64,000 bases of DNA from Spirochaetales bacterium. Its GTDB lineage: Bacteria > Spirochaetota > Spirochaetia > SZUA-6 > DRHE01. Both the position numbers and the translations under genes were made by a program. The notes below the pieces were generated by a model. That model worked only from the letters and a program-made list of their open reading frames with translations, ran no database searches and had not been told where the DNA came from. The stretch spans positions 1-64,000 of the forward strand of contig JAUVWI010000012.1 of NCBI GenBank assembly GCA_030604195.1, in the 5' to 3' direction. Positions 9,238 through 17,100 of the stretch are shown here, in pieces; position 1 is the first letter of the stretch, and every line of letters starts with the position of its first letter.

Positions 9238-10397
9238 TGATAGCTCAAAAGTTTGTTATTTTAACAAGAAATATTAAAGTCAGCGACCGGAGGAAATCCT
9301 GTGGACGCCTGAATATATTGAGTTCGACTTCTGCCTTGAGAACTTCGGTTGCGGATGTAATTCGTAGACCGCAGGTGCCCGTACAGGGCGGCCCGCATGG
9401 GTGCTGCGATGGGAGAATAATTTATTTTATATTTCTGCTGATTTTTCAGCTGGCGGCTGCTTCTATAAATAGTGAGCAGTTATCCCAACCGCTGGCTATC
9501 TATGAGCGGGAACTGTATCGGGGAGATGTGTTGAAGGTGTTTATTTTTCCTCAAAAGCCTTTGCAGGAGCTCACTGCCCGGGTGCTGGATGGTTCCGGGG
9601 AGCCGGTAGTTAAAGGAAAGGGTTTTGCGCTGGGGGAAATCGAGGGTAATAATACCTGGTGTTTACTGTTAGGGCTGCCGAATTATCTGGAAGCACAGGA
9701 GTATGGGCTGGAGATTAGCGGCAGGAGCAGGCAGGCAGCCGCTCTGTCGGGGGAGGGTTTCTCATATCATGGCAGCATAGTGGTGAAGCATAAGGCATTT
9801 ATTTCAGAAAAAATATTCTTAGATGAAGAGCTGACTGATTTGAGAAGCGTGTTTGATCCACGGAAGCAGGAAGAGTCAGAATATTTGTGGAATATTTTAA
9901 CTACATTTAATAGCGATGCAATATTTCATGAAGAGAGCTTCAAGCTGCCCTTAGGCGAGACACGCAGAAGCGGGAATTATGGTGACCGCCGCACCTTTCA
10001 GTATTCAGACGGAGGCTCTGCTCTGTCCTGCCATCAGGGAATTGATTTCGCTGTGCCTGAAGGGACGCCGGTGGCTGCCTGCGGTTCGGGCAGTGTGGCG
10101 CTGGCGTGTTATCGGATTATTACTGGAAATACTATTGTGTTGGAGCATCTGCCTGGTCTTTACTCTATCTATTATCATCTTTCTTCTCTGTCGGTGAATC
10201 AGGGCGACTATGTGGAGAACGGCGATATTTTAGGGAAGGTAGGGAACTCGGGTTTGGCAACCGGACCACATTTGCACTGGGAAGTTCGGGTTAGCGGTGT
10301 AGCTGTAAATCCGGAGTGCTTTACCTGTGAATCTATTATTGACAAAAGTAATATTATTAGTATTATTAGAGAAACAATTGAAATTGAGGGGAGGTGA
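9231..10397 (+). CDS. M23-family metallopeptidase with a repeat-encoded N-terminus
   Basis: A 388-codon ORF whose C-terminal third is a LytM/M23 peptidase domain: [14 protein letters not shown] gives the first His and the Asp, and [10 protein letters not shown] the HxH. These enzymes cut peptidoglycan peptide bridges or regulate such cutting in the periplasm. The first about 62 codons are encoded by copy A of the dispersed repeat (MIAQKFV..., [17 protein letters not shown]). The hydrophobic export segment [16 protein letters not shown] begins only after it, and no normal ATG, GTG or TTG lies between repeat and signal. Translation therefore probably starts at 9231 or 9237, or at the in-repeat TTG. 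It ends overlapping rpsU (GTGA). Confidence 0.85.
   Translation: MLMIAQKFVILTRNIKVSDRRKSCGRLNILSSTSALRTSVADVIRRPQVPVQGGPHGCCDGRIIYFIFLLIFQLAAASINSEQLSQPLAIYERELYRGDVLKVFIFPQKPLQELTARVLDGSGEPVVKGKGFALGEIEGNNTWCLLLGLPNYLEAQEYGLEISGRSRQAAALSGEGFSYHGSIVVKHKAFISEKIFLDEELTDLRSVFDPRKQEESEYLWNILTTFNSDAIFHEESFKLPLGETRRSGNYGDRRTFQYSDGGSALSCHQGIDFAVPEGTPVAACGSGSVALACYRIITGNTIVLEHLPGLYSIYYHLSSLSVNQGDYVENGDILGKVGNSGLATGPHLHWEVRVSGVAVNPECFTCESIIDKSNIISIIRETIEIEGR
9237..9417 (+). repeat. Dispersed two-hairpin repeat, copy A
   Basis: Starts at ATGATAGCTCAA immediately after the recJ stop, includes a small perfect hairpin (TTGTTA-TTT-TAACAA), and then the shared core GAATATATTGAGTT...GACTTCTGCC...AACTTCGGTTGCGGATGTAAT, ending near TGCGATGGGAG. 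It matches copies C, D and E over the core and copy B over the left part. It is longer than the others, with about 25 extra bases before the core and about 40 after it. The reading frame runs open through it into the M23 peptidase. Confidence 0.75.
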
Positions 10398-10612
10398 TTT
10401 CCATAGCTCAGGTATTAGTTGGTGAAGATGAAGTTTTGGAAAGGGCAATAAAGCGCTTTAAGCGCATAGTGGAGAAGGAAGGAATTATTAGAGAATGGAA
10501 AAGAAGAGAATATTTTGAAAAGCCTTCCACCATACGCAATCGCAAAAAAAAGGCTCTTATTCGCAAAAGAATGAAAAAACAGCGCAAGCTGAATATGATG
10601 AAGAATTATTAA
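10394..10612 (+). CDS. rpsU: 30S ribosomal protein S21
   Basis: A 69-72 residue bS21, the small basic protein near the 3' end of 16S rRNA that helps initiation. The body ([39 protein letters not shown]) is typical. The ORF track starts at GTG 10394, which overlaps the M23 stop as GTGA. However, a near-perfect Shine-Dalgarno GGGAGGTGAT spans that GTG and is spaced ideally for the in-frame ATA at 10403, which would give the family-like N-terminus (M)AQVLVGEDE. The exact start is therefore unsettled. Followed by a strong terminator. Confidence 0.93.
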   Translation: MISIAQVLVGEDEVLERAIKRFKRIVEKEGIIREWKRREYFEKPSTIRNRKKKALIRKRMKKQRKLNMMKNY

Positions 10613-10640
10613 AAAGGGGCCCAAGGGGGCCCTTTTTTTG
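10611..10640 (+). terminator. Bidirectional Rho-independent terminator
   Basis: A-run, GGGGCCC-AAG-GGGGCCC hairpin and T7 run between rpsU (+) and the convergent amino-acid ABC operon (-). The A and T flanks let it work in both directions. Confidence 0.85.
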
Positions 10641-11372
10641 TTATAGAATATGCTTCAGGAATCTCTTGGTTCTCTCTTCCTTAGGATTATCAAAGAGAAC
10701 ATCAGGCGGCGCAATTTCAATTACCTCGCCATTGTCCATGAAAACAACTTTATCCGCAGCGGCTCTGGCAAAACCCATCTCGTGTGATACCACTATCATA
10801 GTCATACCGTCGTTTACTACGGCCAGCATAACATCAAGCACTTCTTTTATCATCTCCGGATCTAAAGCTGAGGTTGGTTCGTCAAAGAGCATTACCTTGG
10901 GGTTCATGGCCAGGGCGCGGGCAATTGCCACCCGCTGCTGCTGGCCGCCTGATAGTTTGGAGGGATAAGAGTGCAGCTTGTCGGCCAGATCGATACGCTT
11001 CATAAGCTTTACACCGATCTCTTCAGCAGCATCACCTGACATTTTTTTTACTATTTTCAGCGCTATTGTAACATTCTCCAGAGCGGTGAGGTGCGGGAAA
11101 AGGTTGAAGGACTGGAAAACCATACCCACTTCTTCCCTGATCTTTCGGATATCCCCCCTGGGGTCGGTTACCAGCTCATCATCTATCCATATCTCGCCGG
11201 AGGAAAGGTTTTCCAGGCGGTTTATGCTGCGCAGCAGAGTGCTCTTGCCGCTCCCCGAGGGACCGATAACAAGCACCACCTCGCCATGCTTGACAGTCAG
11301 GTCAACATTAACCACGGCGTGAACATCTCCGAAATTCTTACAGGCCTTGATAATACGGACGCGGTCACTCAT
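10641..11372 (-). CDS. Polar amino-acid ABC transporter, ATP-binding protein
   Basis: A 243-residue GlnQ/ArtP-type ATPase. Walker [10 protein letters not shown] (about residue 38), Q-loop [13 protein letters not shown] signature LSGGQQQR (about 140) and Walker [13 protein letters not shown] are intact, followed by the switch His in VVSHEMGFA. It powers amino-acid import together with the permease (8-base overlap upstream) and binding protein. Last gene of a three-gene minus-strand operon ending at the shared terminator. Confidence 0.92.
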   Translation of the reverse strand: MSDRVRIIKACKNFGDVHAVVNVDLTVKHGEVVLVIGPSGSGKSTLLRSINRLENLSSGEIWIDDELVTDPRGDIRKIREEVGMVFQSFNLFPHLTALENVTIALKIVKKMSGDAAEEIGVKLMKRIDLADKLHSYPSKLSGGQQQRVAIARALAMNPKVMLFDEPTSALDPEMIKEVLDVMLAVVNDGMTMIVVSHEMGFARAAADKVVFMDNGEVIEIAPPDVLFDNPKEERTKRFLKHIL

Positions 11373-12147
11373 TTCTGTTCAACCTTTCTTCCATCAATGC
11401 TACCAGCCGGGAAAAGAATAGGGTCATTATCAGGTATATTATGGCTATAATTGTGTAGGTCTCAAAGTAATAGAAGGTTTTTGATGCAAACTCCCGGCCG
11501 CGGCGCAGCAGGTCTGAAACGGCAAGAATGGAAACCAAAGATGAATCCTTTAACAGGGCAATGAATTCATTTCCCACCGGCGGCAGAACCACTTTGATAG
11601 TCTGGGGCAGGATGATCCTGGTCATGGCTTGAGCCCGGGACATGCCCAGGGCCAGTGCCGCCTCCATTTGACCCTTGGGTATTGATTGGATACCTGCCCG
11701 GAAGATTTCACCCATATAGGCGCCGTAACAAACAGTCATGGCAATTACAGCGGCGGTAATGCGCGGTACCCGAACAATCTTACCCAGCGCATAATAGATA
11801 TAGAAGAGCTGTACCAGCAAAGGTATTCCCCGGATTATCTCAACATATATGGTGGCTATTCTATTGATAAAGACATTGCGGGATATGCGTCCCAGGCCGG
11901 TAAACAATCCCACAAAGAGTGAGAGTATAATGGCCATGGTTGTTACCTGAAAGGTGCGCAGTATGCCGTCAGGCACAAATTTTATGACCCGCCAGTAGGG
12001 ATCAGGGGAAATAACCGGGAGCAGAATAAGCAGGGCCAGGGCCCCGAAAAAGGAGATACGCCAGGCAGTAAAGACTGGCTTATCCCCCTTTCCCGGGATT
12101 AAAGCCCCGTCTGAGATATCAATTTTTGTCTTTTTTATCTCAGCCAC
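11365..12147 (-). CDS. Polar amino-acid ABC transporter, permease
   Basis: A 260-residue inner-membrane permease of the HisM/GlnP family. The N-terminal cytoplasmic stretch leads into about five transmembrane helices. The EAA-type coupling loop is visible as [21 protein letters not shown] (about residues 160-180), which docks on the ATPase. Its start overlaps the end of the binding-protein gene by 13 bases, consistent with coupled expression. Confidence 0.9.
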   Translation of the reverse strand: MAEIKKTKIDISDGALIPGKGDKPVFTAWRISFFGALALLILLPVISPDPYWRVIKFVPDGILRTFQVTTMAIILSLFVGLFTGLGRISRNVFINRIATIYVEIIRGIPLLVQLFYIYYALGKIVRVPRITAAVIAMTVCYGAYMGEIFRAGIQSIPKGQMEAALALGMSRAQAMTRIILPQTIKVVLPPVGNEFIALLKDSSLVSILAVSDLLRRGREFASKTFYYFETYTIIAIIYLIMTLFFSRLVALMEERLNRNE

Positions 12148-12896
12148 TTCTCTTCGATCTTCGTATAAGTTTTGGTATTCAAGACCTTTTCCAGTCCGGC
12201 ATTTATGGTCTCAAGAACCTTGGTGTTGCCCTTCTTAACGGCAATTCCATAGAACTCATCGGTAAAGGGCTCGCCGACTATTTTAAGCTTGCCCTTGTAA
12301 TTTTTGTTCTGCAGGGCGAAATCAGCGGCAACCGGTGTATCTGCTACAGCGCCGTCAATTCTGCCATTTACCAAATCTTCAAAGGCCAGGCCGATTTCAT
12401 CATAGGTCCTTAGGGTCAGGCCGGCGATTTTTTCAATTTCAAAGGAACCGGTAGTGCCGATCTGAGCGCCTACGGATTTGCCCTTTAGGTCTGCCAGCTT
12501 TTCTACACCCTTGACATCGGCGCGTACTATAAGGATCTGGCCGGCATTAATGTAGGGAATGGAAAAATCCATCTGTTTTTTTCTTTCCTTTGTAATGGTG
12601 ACGGAAGACATAACTGCATCATACTCGCCTGCGGGAAGACCGGCAAAGATGCCGTCCCAGGCAGTATTGCGGAATTCAACAGTGAAGCCGCCGGCTTCTG
12701 CAGCAGCATTCAGCAGATCAATATCGAAACCTACGATATTTTTGCTTTCATCCACCATCTCCATTGGCGGCCAGGTAGCGTCGGTTGCCACAATGATGTG
12801 CAGCGCACCTTCAGACTCTTCCTTAGTTCCGCCGGCTATCAGCAGACCGGTGAGAACAGTCAGACAAATCATTACCAGTAGTAATTTCTTAAACAT
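12135..12896 (-). CDS. Amino-acid ABC transporter substrate-binding protein
   Basis: A 253-residue family-3 periplasmic binding protein. The N-terminal signal ends LLIAGGTKEE; where a lipobox cysteine would be expected there is glycine, a junction seen in spirochaete binding proteins that are cut by signal peptidase I or anchored otherwise (my recollection of the group). The mature domain has DATWPPMEM, VGFDIDLLNAAAEAGG and GRIDGAVADTPVA, typical of this family. The ligand cannot be told from sequence alone. First gene of its operon. Confidence 0.9.
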   Translation of the reverse strand: MFKKLLLVMICLTVLTGLLIAGGTKEESEGALHIIVATDATWPPMEMVDESKNIVGFDIDLLNAAAEAGGFTVEFRNTAWDGIFAGLPAGEYDAVMSSVTITKERKKQMDFSIPYINAGQILIVRADVKGVEKLADLKGKSVGAQIGTTGSFEIEKIAGLTLRTYDEIGLAFEDLVNGRIDGAVADTPVAADFALQNKNYKGKLKIVGEPFTDEFYGIAVKKGNTKVLETINAGLEKVLNTKTYTKIEEKWLR

Positions 12897-12929
12897 AGCT
12901 TTCTCCTTTATCTTTTTGTGTGTTATAGG

Positions 12930-12957
12930 ATAATAATATAAATAACAGCTATGTCAA
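12930..12957 (-). promoter_or_regulatory. Sigma-70 promoter of the amino-acid ABC operon
   Basis: Minus strand TTGACA (12952-12957), 16-base spacer, TATTAT (12930-12935), about 35 bases ahead of the binding-protein start. A Shine-Dalgarno AAGGAG lies just before that start. Confidence 0.6.
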
Positions 12958-12979
12958 GGGGGCGGATATCTGCGGTGGC

Positions 12980-13008
12980 TTGACAATTTAGGGACAAGTG
13001 ATTATATT
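12980..13008 (+). promoter_or_regulatory. Sigma-70 promoter of the initiator tRNA gene
   Basis: TTGACA (12980-12985), exactly 17 bases, TATATT (13003-13008). Transcription would start about 5-6 bases before the mature tRNA 5' end. Confidence 0.75.
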
Positions 13009-13020
13009 AAGCTCAATCGA

Positions 13021-13093
13021 CGCAGGGTAGAGCAGTTGGCAGCTCGTCGGGCTCATAACCCGGAGGTCGCAGGTTCGAGTCCTGCCCCTGCTA
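13021..13093 (+). tRNA. Initiator tRNA-fMet (CAT)
   Basis: A 73-base cloverleaf: acceptor CGCAGGG/CCCTGCT, D arm GAGC/GCTC, anticodon loop CTCATAA, T arm GCAGG-TTCGAGT-CCTGC. The anticodon is CAT. Two initiator hallmarks are present: an unpaired 1-72 position (C:U) and three consecutive G:C pairs at the base of the anticodon stem (GGG/CCC). CCA is not encoded. Confidence 0.93.
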
Positions 13094-13110
13094 TATAAAA
13101 TTACTTTTCA

Positions 13111-13141
13111 GTCCCCGGATAGATGAGTCCGGGGATTTTTT
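13111..13141 (+). terminator. Rho-independent terminator after tRNA-fMet
   Basis: Perfect 8-bp stem TCCCCGGA/TCCGGGGA with an 8-base loop followed by T7. Confidence 0.88.
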
Positions 13142-13201
13142 TGCATACGAATTAAGGTTGTCACACAGCCTCGTGCAACCGCTGTTTGGGCCGGGCAGTT
13201 C

Positions 13202-14458
13202 TTAATCTTCCCTGCTTTTAATTTTAAGCAGCGGAAAAAAGATTAGCAGCAGAAACCCCATTATCAATAAAGCAGGTCCGATACCCAGAGCATCAGCTAT
13301 AGAGCCCATAAAAGGAGCAAGCAGGGCTACCAGTAGTGTCTTTAATTGAGATTCCCCTGATAATCCGGTTGCCATTACTCTGTTTGAAATAAGCTCACTG
13401 ATATAACCAATACTAAGAGGCCGCCGCAGGTTATGGAGCATATAGAAAAGAATAAAAAGTACTACTGCAATGACGGTGAATCCGGAAAAAAGGAACAGTC
13501 CGGTGATGATGATAAAAAGAGCGCCCAGAATAAAGGTAAGGTTTATGGCCCGGGGTAAAGAAGGGATTATCCTGCGTACAAGGCCGGCTCTGCTGGAAGC
13601 AAAAGAGGTTAACAGATAGAGCAGTGAGTAGACTATACCGGTTATCAGAGCCACCCTCTGGCTGTCGGCAAGCAATAGCAGAACCGGCAGAGATAGAGCC
13701 AGGCTCTGCAGGATTGGCTGTATGTAATCTTTTACAGTCTTAAAGACTGAATCAAAGGATGATGAGTTGATCAATATTTTCAAGAAACGGGGATTTTTGA
13801 AAATTGCAGCAAAGCTTCTCAGGGTATTGACTATCTGAACCATGCTGTCTTTGAGGGCATTACCGGTTTTTTCACGCTCAATTGAGCCGTCCAGTTCCTT
13901 CGGATAGGTTAGTATCAAAAAAAGATTTCCAATATAGGGTATTACCGAGGCAAGGAAGACTATGCGGTAGCTGCCCACGTAAAAAACAATTCCCGCAGCA
14001 ATCAAAGCGGAGAGCGCTGATCCCAATTGCGAACTGGCCCTGGTGTGGCCATAGTATTCAACTTTACTCTCCTGCATATTATTTACCTGCAGATATTCCA
14101 GGATCATGGCCTTATGGGTCCCGGTTCTGAAAGCCTCGCCTAAGGCAAACATGAGCATAGCAAGAGTGTAGTAGAAAAAGCTGGGAAAAAAATAGAATAT
14201 CAAAAATGAGAGAATATAGGAGAGGAAGGACATCACCATTGATTTCCTTCTTCCGTAGGAATCGGCCACCACCCCGGTGGGGATTTCCAGGATATTGGTG
14301 GCGATCTCCCGAATTGCAAAGAGAGTGCCTATCTGCAGAAAAGAGAAGCCCATTTCAAGGAAGAAGAGAATAATAAAGGGATCAAAAAAACGGAGGTTCT
14401 TGAGAAAACCGTAAGAGCAGAACTTGTAATACTGTTTATCTTTTACAAATGAAGCCAT
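13202..14458 (-). CDS. MFS transporter
   Basis: A 418-residue protein with about 12 hydrophobic helices in two bundles. The loop between helices 2 and 3 (LEIPTGVVADSYGRRKSMVMS) is the major facilitator motif A. A charged central loop follows near residue 200 (KELDGSIEREKTG). The substrate cannot be inferred; the GVVADxxGRR form of motif A and the overall pattern resemble drug/efflux-type permeases. Monocistronic between two tRNA genes. Confidence 0.85.
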   Translation of the reverse strand: MASFVKDKQYYKFCSYGFLKNLRFFDPFIILFFLEMGFSFLQIGTLFAIREIATNILEIPTGVVADSYGRRKSMVMSFLSYILSFLIFYFFPSFFYYTLAMLMFALGEAFRTGTHKAMILEYLQVNNMQESKVEYYGHTRASSQLGSALSALIAAGIVFYVGSYRIVFLASVIPYIGNLFLILTYPKELDGSIEREKTGNALKDSMVQIVNTLRSFAAIFKNPRFLKILINSSSFDSVFKTVKDYIQPILQSLALSLPVLLLLADSQRVALITGIVYSLLYLLTSFASSRAGLVRRIIPSLPRAINLTFILGALFIIITGLFLFSGFTVIAVVLFILFYMLHNLRRPLSIGYISELISNRVMATGLSGESQLKTLLVALLAPFMGSIADALGIGPALLIMGFLLLIFFPLLKIKSRED

Positions 14459-14476
14459 TATTCCGGGAAAAAAAAT

Positions 14477-14549
14477 TAGCGGCGAAGGGACTTGAACCCC
14501 TGACCCAGCGGATATGAGCCGCTTGCTCTACCATCTGAGCTACGCCGCC
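14477..14549 (-). tRNA. Elongator tRNA-Met (CAT)
   Basis: A 73-base cloverleaf on the minus strand: acceptor GGCGGCG/CGCCGCT, D arm GCTC/GAGC, anticodon stem AGCGG/CCGCT around CTCATAT, T arm AGGGG-TTCAAGT-CCCTT. Anticodon CAT without the GGG/CCC initiator pairs. I call it elongator Met; a lysidine-modified tRNA-Ile2 is the alternative and would need a tRNA-specific model to separate. Confidence 0.85.
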
Positions 14550-14765
14550 AACAATTATAGGAATATAGCAGGCTTTTGCTGACAGTGTCAATAATTATAA
14601 AGGTGGAAAGCGTCCACTTGACCCACGGCTGGTAACTAATTACAATTCTCTTCAGATTATTAAGTGGCGTGGGCAAGTATCAGTGTAGAAAAAAGTCATA
14701 GGTTGTCAATTGTCCGTTGTTGATTGGTCGGCCGACAGCGGCCCGGCAAAAAGGAGAAAGCTAAT

Positions 14766-15158
14766 TTGGAGCATAAGTGTTCTTTGACCGTACGGGCGTA
14801 TGAATGCGACAGTTACGGTCATGTGAATAATGCTGTCTATCTCAACTATTTGGAATATGCCCGCCATGAGTTTCTCAATTCCGCCGGGATCACTCTGAAA
14901 ACCTTCAGGGAAATGGGGTTTGGCCTTATCGTAGCCAGATTGTGCATAGATTATAAGCGCCAGGCAGTAGAGGGTGATCTTCTTGATATCATCACCGTGC
15001 CGATTAGGAAGAATAAAGCAAGCGGAGTTTTTAGACAAACCGTGCTTAATAATGAAGAAGTAATAGCAGAGGCTGAGGTTACCTGGGTCTGTATTGACAG
15101 TAAAATGCGGCCGGTCAGGATACCGGCCGGTCTGGATCTCCCGGAGCTGGAGCCGTGA
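14766..15158 (+). CDS. 4-hydroxybenzoyl-CoA-type acyl-CoA thioesterase
   Basis: About 130 residues, single hot-dog domain of the YbgC/4HBT group, hydrolysing acyl-CoA or acyl-ACP thioesters. The family motif YGHVNNAVYLNYLEYAR (about 17-33), with the catalytic Asp-equivalent region ECDSYGHVNN, is clear. I prefer the TTG at 14766 over the ORF start at 14724 because it has an AAGGAG Shine-Dalgarno at correct spacing and begins right before the conserved domain. Its stop overlaps the next start (GTGA), placing it at the head of the cyclase/kinase cluster. Confidence 0.85.
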   Translation: MEHKCSLTVRAYECDSYGHVNNAVYLNYLEYARHEFLNSAGITLKTFREMGFGLIVARLCIDYKRQAVEGDLLDIITVPIRKNKASGVFRQTVLNNEEVIAEAEVTWVCIDSKMRPVRIPAGLDLPELEP

Positions 15159-16072
15159 AAAAAAATCCTTATCTGGTAAGAATGATAATCGATTCCCTGG
15201 CCCGTTCCATGCATGTTCATCGAATGGTAAAACTGGCTGCCAGGGTTATACCCAATTATGACCTCTATAAGAGAAGCGGCTTTCCCAAGAGCATCGCCAT
15301 ACCTCAAATCGATGCAGCCCGGCAGATTGTCCACGATATTGAGCAGAGTGGTCTTCTGACTCGCTTTGTAGAAGTATTAATAGATGTGCATGAAAATGGT
15401 GAAATGGGCAGAAAAATTTCCATCAGACTTCTGCCGCAGATAATAAAGGAAATAGAATCTGTGGGCTATGCCTATAGGATTGAAGATGGGATTTTTATTG
15501 AATCGGGAGACGGTGTAAAAACCAAGGGGTGGGGTGTCCTGCGTGAGGGTTCATTTTACGATTTTTCTTTCTTGCGGGTGGATATTGTAGGTAACACGGA
15601 ATTGGTCAGGATGTATCCTGAAAAAGAGATTTCCCGGCTCTACTCTGATCTGCAGAAACTCTTCGGCCGGCTGGTGGAAAATAGAGAGGGACGCGTCTGG
15701 GGCTGGGAGGGGGATGGCGGGTTGGCTGCCTTTTATTTTTCCAATAAGAATATTGATGCAACAATCTGCGGCATAGAGGTGCTCCTGGAACTTTTTCTGT
15801 ACAATTTGTTGAAAAGGCCCGGCAAAAAACCCCTTGCCCTGCGCGCTGCCGTACATACCGGCGAGTGCCGGTTCCTGAATAATACTGAGCAGATTGAAAG
15901 TGAGACCTTAAAAAGGGTCAATTTGATTGAATCACAGCAGACAGAGGTTGATAGTCTCACAATTTCACCGGGAGTGTATAGCGATCTCGGTGGCAAACTG
16001 GCCACTTTTTTTCGGCCATTTGAAATATCATCTCAGAACTTTCTATATAAATATCGATTGAGGTGGGAGTAA
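15155..16072 (+). CDS. Class III adenylate/guanylate cyclase-like protein
   Basis: A 305-residue soluble protein. The C-terminal half (about 135-290) looks like a class III cyclase homology domain: FLRVDIVGNTELVR supplies a metal-binding Asp, GWEGDGGLAAFYF matches the GDG turn, and ALRAAVHTGE the following strand. The second metal Asp falls in EGDG. The first 130 residues are a helical region I do not recognise. Activity as a nucleotide cyclase is plausible but unproven. Starts GTG, overlapping the thioesterase stop; three bases before the next gene. Confidence 0.65.
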   Translation: MKKNPYLVRMIIDSLARSMHVHRMVKLAARVIPNYDLYKRSGFPKSIAIPQIDAARQIVHDIEQSGLLTRFVEVLIDVHENGEMGRKISIRLLPQIIKEIESVGYAYRIEDGIFIESGDGVKTKGWGVLREGSFYDFSFLRVDIVGNTELVRMYPEKEISRLYSDLQKLFGRLVENREGRVWGWEGDGGLAAFYFSNKNIDATICGIEVLLELFLYNLLKRPGKKPLALRAAVHTGECRFLNNTEQIESETLKRVNLIESQQTEVDSLTISPGVYSDLGGKLATFFRPFEISSQNFLYKYRLRWE

Positions 16073-16075
16073 ATA

Positions 16076-17080
16076 GTGGACCTTCTGATTTTCTCGGATA
16101 ACTGCCAGGCTCATGATTATTTCAGCTCATTCCGCAGGAACAAGTTTTTCTCTGGTCCGGCATATTATTCACTTAATGAGCTTAAAAAGAGGGTCAGCCT
16201 GGCTGAAATTAAGAATATTCCCACTTTAATATATTTGGATCGAAGCACCCTTTCGGAAGAAGAGACTACCAGTTTATTCAGATTTCTCAGCCGGAAACGT
16301 GGCATTTATTGGGGATTGATCGATCCGCAAAATCATACCAGGGATATCGGCGCCTTATTCCATCAGGGCGGTGTTGATTATGCCGGTTCAAGTATACTTC
16401 AAGATGTGATCTCGCTTAAGAGACTCAAAGGTGTTCAAAAATATCTGCACGAATACAGAAAGGTAATTGTTGATAATCCTCCGGATAAAGAGCAGGCTGC
16501 AATACAAAACGATCTGACACCGGTTAGGCAAGGCTGGCGGGAAATTGTTCCCGGGAAAGAATATACCTTTTTTTTGATGTATATTGAGCTGGATGACAGG
16601 TCGGAGATGGAGAAGAAATATGGGTCCAGTAACCTCGCTGTTGCCCTCAACTCTTTCAGAGATTATGTTGAATCCTCTATTCAACCTTACGGTGGCAGGC
16701 TCTGGATCTGGTCCCGTTTTGGCGGGATTGCGCTTTTCCCTTTTTCTCCGAATAGTAATGATTTTATTTGCAGTGTTTTTAGAATGAGACTTTTTAAAGA
16801 GCTTTACGATGTTGAGGCTTCACTTTTCCCAAATTTTATCTCCTTGCGTATTGTGCTCCATGCCGGCAACCTGGTGTATGTTAAAGAGAATACCGGACAG
16901 GTTATCTCGGATACACTGAATTCCCTTTTTCATCTGGGACAGAAATATGCTGAAAAAGGCAATCTTTATGTTACCGAAGAAGTCTTTCCGTATCTGCCAG
17001 TACGGTTAAAAGATTATTTTGTGCCAGCGGCTGATTTTGACGGCAGGAGAATATTACGTATGAAAATTCCCGGCTATTAG
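16076..17080 (+). CDS. Degenerate cyclase-domain protein with receiver-like N-terminus
   Basis: A 334-residue protein. The N-terminal 110 residues (LLIFSDNCQAHDYF, LIYLDRSTLSEEE, GVDYAGSS) resemble a response-regulator-like fold in rhythm. Residues about 160-330 run parallel to the upstream cyclase-like domain: FFLMYIELDDRSE, SRFGGIALFPF in place of EGDGGLAAF, then LRIVLHAGNLVY. The GDG metal site is lost, so catalysis is unlikely; a regulatory partner of the upstream protein is my inference. GTG start with GGTGGGAG upstream. Confidence 0.55.
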   Translation: MDLLIFSDNCQAHDYFSSFRRNKFFSGPAYYSLNELKKRVSLAEIKNIPTLIYLDRSTLSEEETTSLFRFLSRKRGIYWGLIDPQNHTRDIGALFHQGGVDYAGSSILQDVISLKRLKGVQKYLHEYRKVIVDNPPDKEQAAIQNDLTPVRQGWREIVPGKEYTFFLMYIELDDRSEMEKKYGSSNLAVALNSFRDYVESSIQPYGGRLWIWSRFGGIALFPFSPNSNDFICSVFRMRLFKELYDVEASLFPNFISLRIVLHAGNLVYVKENTGQVISDTLNSLFHLGQKYAEKGNLYVTEEVFPYLPVRLKDYFVPAADFDGRRILRMKIPGY

Positions 17081-17100
17081 TTGAAGGAAAGCAGCTGCTG

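Noticed and set aside
14476-14676. 66-codon minus-strand ORF
   Set aside because: Covers the elongator tRNA-Met gene; the peptide (CWRRSSDGRASGSYPLGQGFKSLRR) is the well-known false translation of a tRNA.
14550-14765. Stem-loop GGTGGA/TCCAC near 14601 as a sixth copy of the dispersed repeat
   Set aside because: Only a short stretch (GATTATTAAGT) is shared; the core and paired ends are absent. The gap otherwise shows nothing convincing.
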